Part shown: positions 63,517 to 64,000 of the stretch, piece after piece
Layout of the letters: every line of letters starts with the position of its first letter
How positions within the stretch are numbered: position 1 is the first letter of the stretch
Source: an uncultured Flavobacteriales bacterium
Lineage (GTDB): Bacteria > Bacteroidota > Bacteroidia > Flavobacteriales > Schleiferiaceae
DNA: 64,000 bases
Direction of reading: 5' to 3'
NCBI GenBank assembly: GCA_913055685.1
Contig: CAJXKC010000005.1
Span: 1-64,000, forward strand
Program-made: the position numbers and the translations under genes
Notes under the pieces: model-generated
Told to the model about the DNA's origin: nothing
The model's input: only the letters and a program-made list of their open reading frames with translations
Database searches by the model: none

Positions 63517-64000
63517 ATCACACTACTTGGTATATTCACAATTCGTTCTTCCAAAAACTTTGCATTAGTTTGCTCATCACGCTGACAATTATCGTACATC
63601 GGCAAACTATACATCAACTGCCAAATGGGTCTAGTCATTACCCCTTTCGCATTAGTTTCTTTCAAAAAGGAGTCGCGATCTACACGGCTCTCTAATTGCA
63701 CAGAAATTAACCAATGATTCCATTGGGTGGTGGTTTCAGGAACGGGCACTAAATTTAAATCCGCCTCAACTAAGGCTTCTTTGTAAGCCGAATAAACAGC
63801 AGACTTCGATTGGCGGTAGGCTTCCAGTTTTTCAAATTGCGCCAATAATAAGGCAGCATTCACATTTGGCATCCTGAAGTTGAAAGCCAATTCATCATGA
63901 TAATACTCAAAGGGATGTGGCCTTTTTGCCGTCGTTGTAATATACTTTGCCTTTAGGCCTAATTCTTCCTGATTGGTCACGATTAAACCACCTCCACCAG
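63513..64000 (-). CDS. DegT/DnrJ-type sugar aminotransferase, C-terminal part (LegC-like)
   Basis: The gene is cut by the window end, so only about 160 C-terminal residues are seen. The visible start GGGGLIVTNQEEL and YITTTAKRPHPFEYYHDEL, FRMPNVNAALLLAQFEKLE and MTRPIWQLMYSLPMYDNC are typical of PLP-dependent DegT/LegC aminotransferases. The catalytic Lys lies a few residues beyond the window. It would make the 4-amino sugar acetylated by the NeuD-like enzyme. In-frame codons continue past GTG 63980, so that is not the real start. Confidence 0.9.
   Translation of the reverse strand, partial: GGGGLIVTNQEELGLKAKYITTTAKRPHPFEYYHDELAFNFRMPNVNAALLLAQFEKLEAYRQSKSAVYSAYKEALVEADLNLVPVPETTTQWNHWLISVQLESRVDRDSFLKETNAKGVMTRPIWQLMYSLPMYDNCQRDEQTNAKFLEERIVNIPSSVI

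Overview
The window is chromosomal DNA of a Bacteroidota bacterium, most likely an aerobic Flavobacteriales lineage (Cryomorphaceae or Schleiferiaceae-like by gene content; this is inference). The grounds are type IX secretion (T9SS) C-terminal sorting domains of both type A and the gliding-motility (type B) kind, promoters of the Bacteroidota form TTG-N19-TAnnTTTG with almost no Shine-Dalgarno sites, a monomeric NADP isocitrate dehydrogenase, a CdaA-type diadenylate cyclase next to folP, and lipoprotein and signal peptides ending in AQ. There is no phage, plasmid or transposase gene.

Layout. 1-20 kb holds housekeeping genes on both strands: dnaX, icd, a VanY-type peptidase, a HlyD/MacB-permease/TolC export operon, then convergent cdaA-folP, then a long plus-strand operon (DUF1599, DoxX-like, ABC permease, tpiA, prmA, and a 1471-residue secreted protein of unknown function). 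20-33 kb holds comEC behind an elaborate leader, a degenerate response regulator, tRNA-Asp, a histidine kinase, an operon of a secreted lipase-like hydrolase with three paralogous beta-propeller lipoproteins (one frameshifted), and two T9SS cargo proteins. 33-44 kb holds an ATP-grasp gene flanked by two copies of a roughly 620-730 bp repeat, then sulfate uptake and activation (SLC13 permease, cysC, cysD, cysN) mixed with UDP-sugar modifying enzymes. 44.5-64 kb is a capsule/O-antigen locus: Wza and Wzc on the plus strand, then about 20 minus-strand genes. These include an initiating sugar transferase, Wzx, Wzy, glycosyltransferases, and a nonulosonic (legionaminic/sialic-type) acid module with two NeuB-family synthases, an NTP-transferase, a PtmE-like enzyme, a YhcH/NanQ-like anomerase, a NeuD-like acyltransferase and a LegC-like aminotransferase cut by the window end.

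The intergenic DNA is unusually structured. It carries (i) short perfect hairpins that keep the loop TTTTA but have different, compensating stems, (ii) 20-bp GC-rich hairpins inserted inside other repeats at a GC/TT junction, (iii) arrays of a degenerate ~12-bp word resembling AACGCGAAGAACGCTAAG, one of which encloses a GxxExxY nuclease-like gene, and (iv) large repeats with imperfect inverted ends. The most striking regulatory region lies upstream of comEC. Four 17-bp palindromes are spaced 42, 31 and 31 bp (whole helical turns), followed by a promoter-like box and two consecutive intrinsic terminators, the second inside the first codons of the gene. A ten-A run in dnaX, placed so that slippage in either direction gives an immediate stop, is a likely programmed switch for a short clamp-loader subunit.

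All functional calls come from reading motifs and context; no database search was run. Base-composition statements are impressions from reading.
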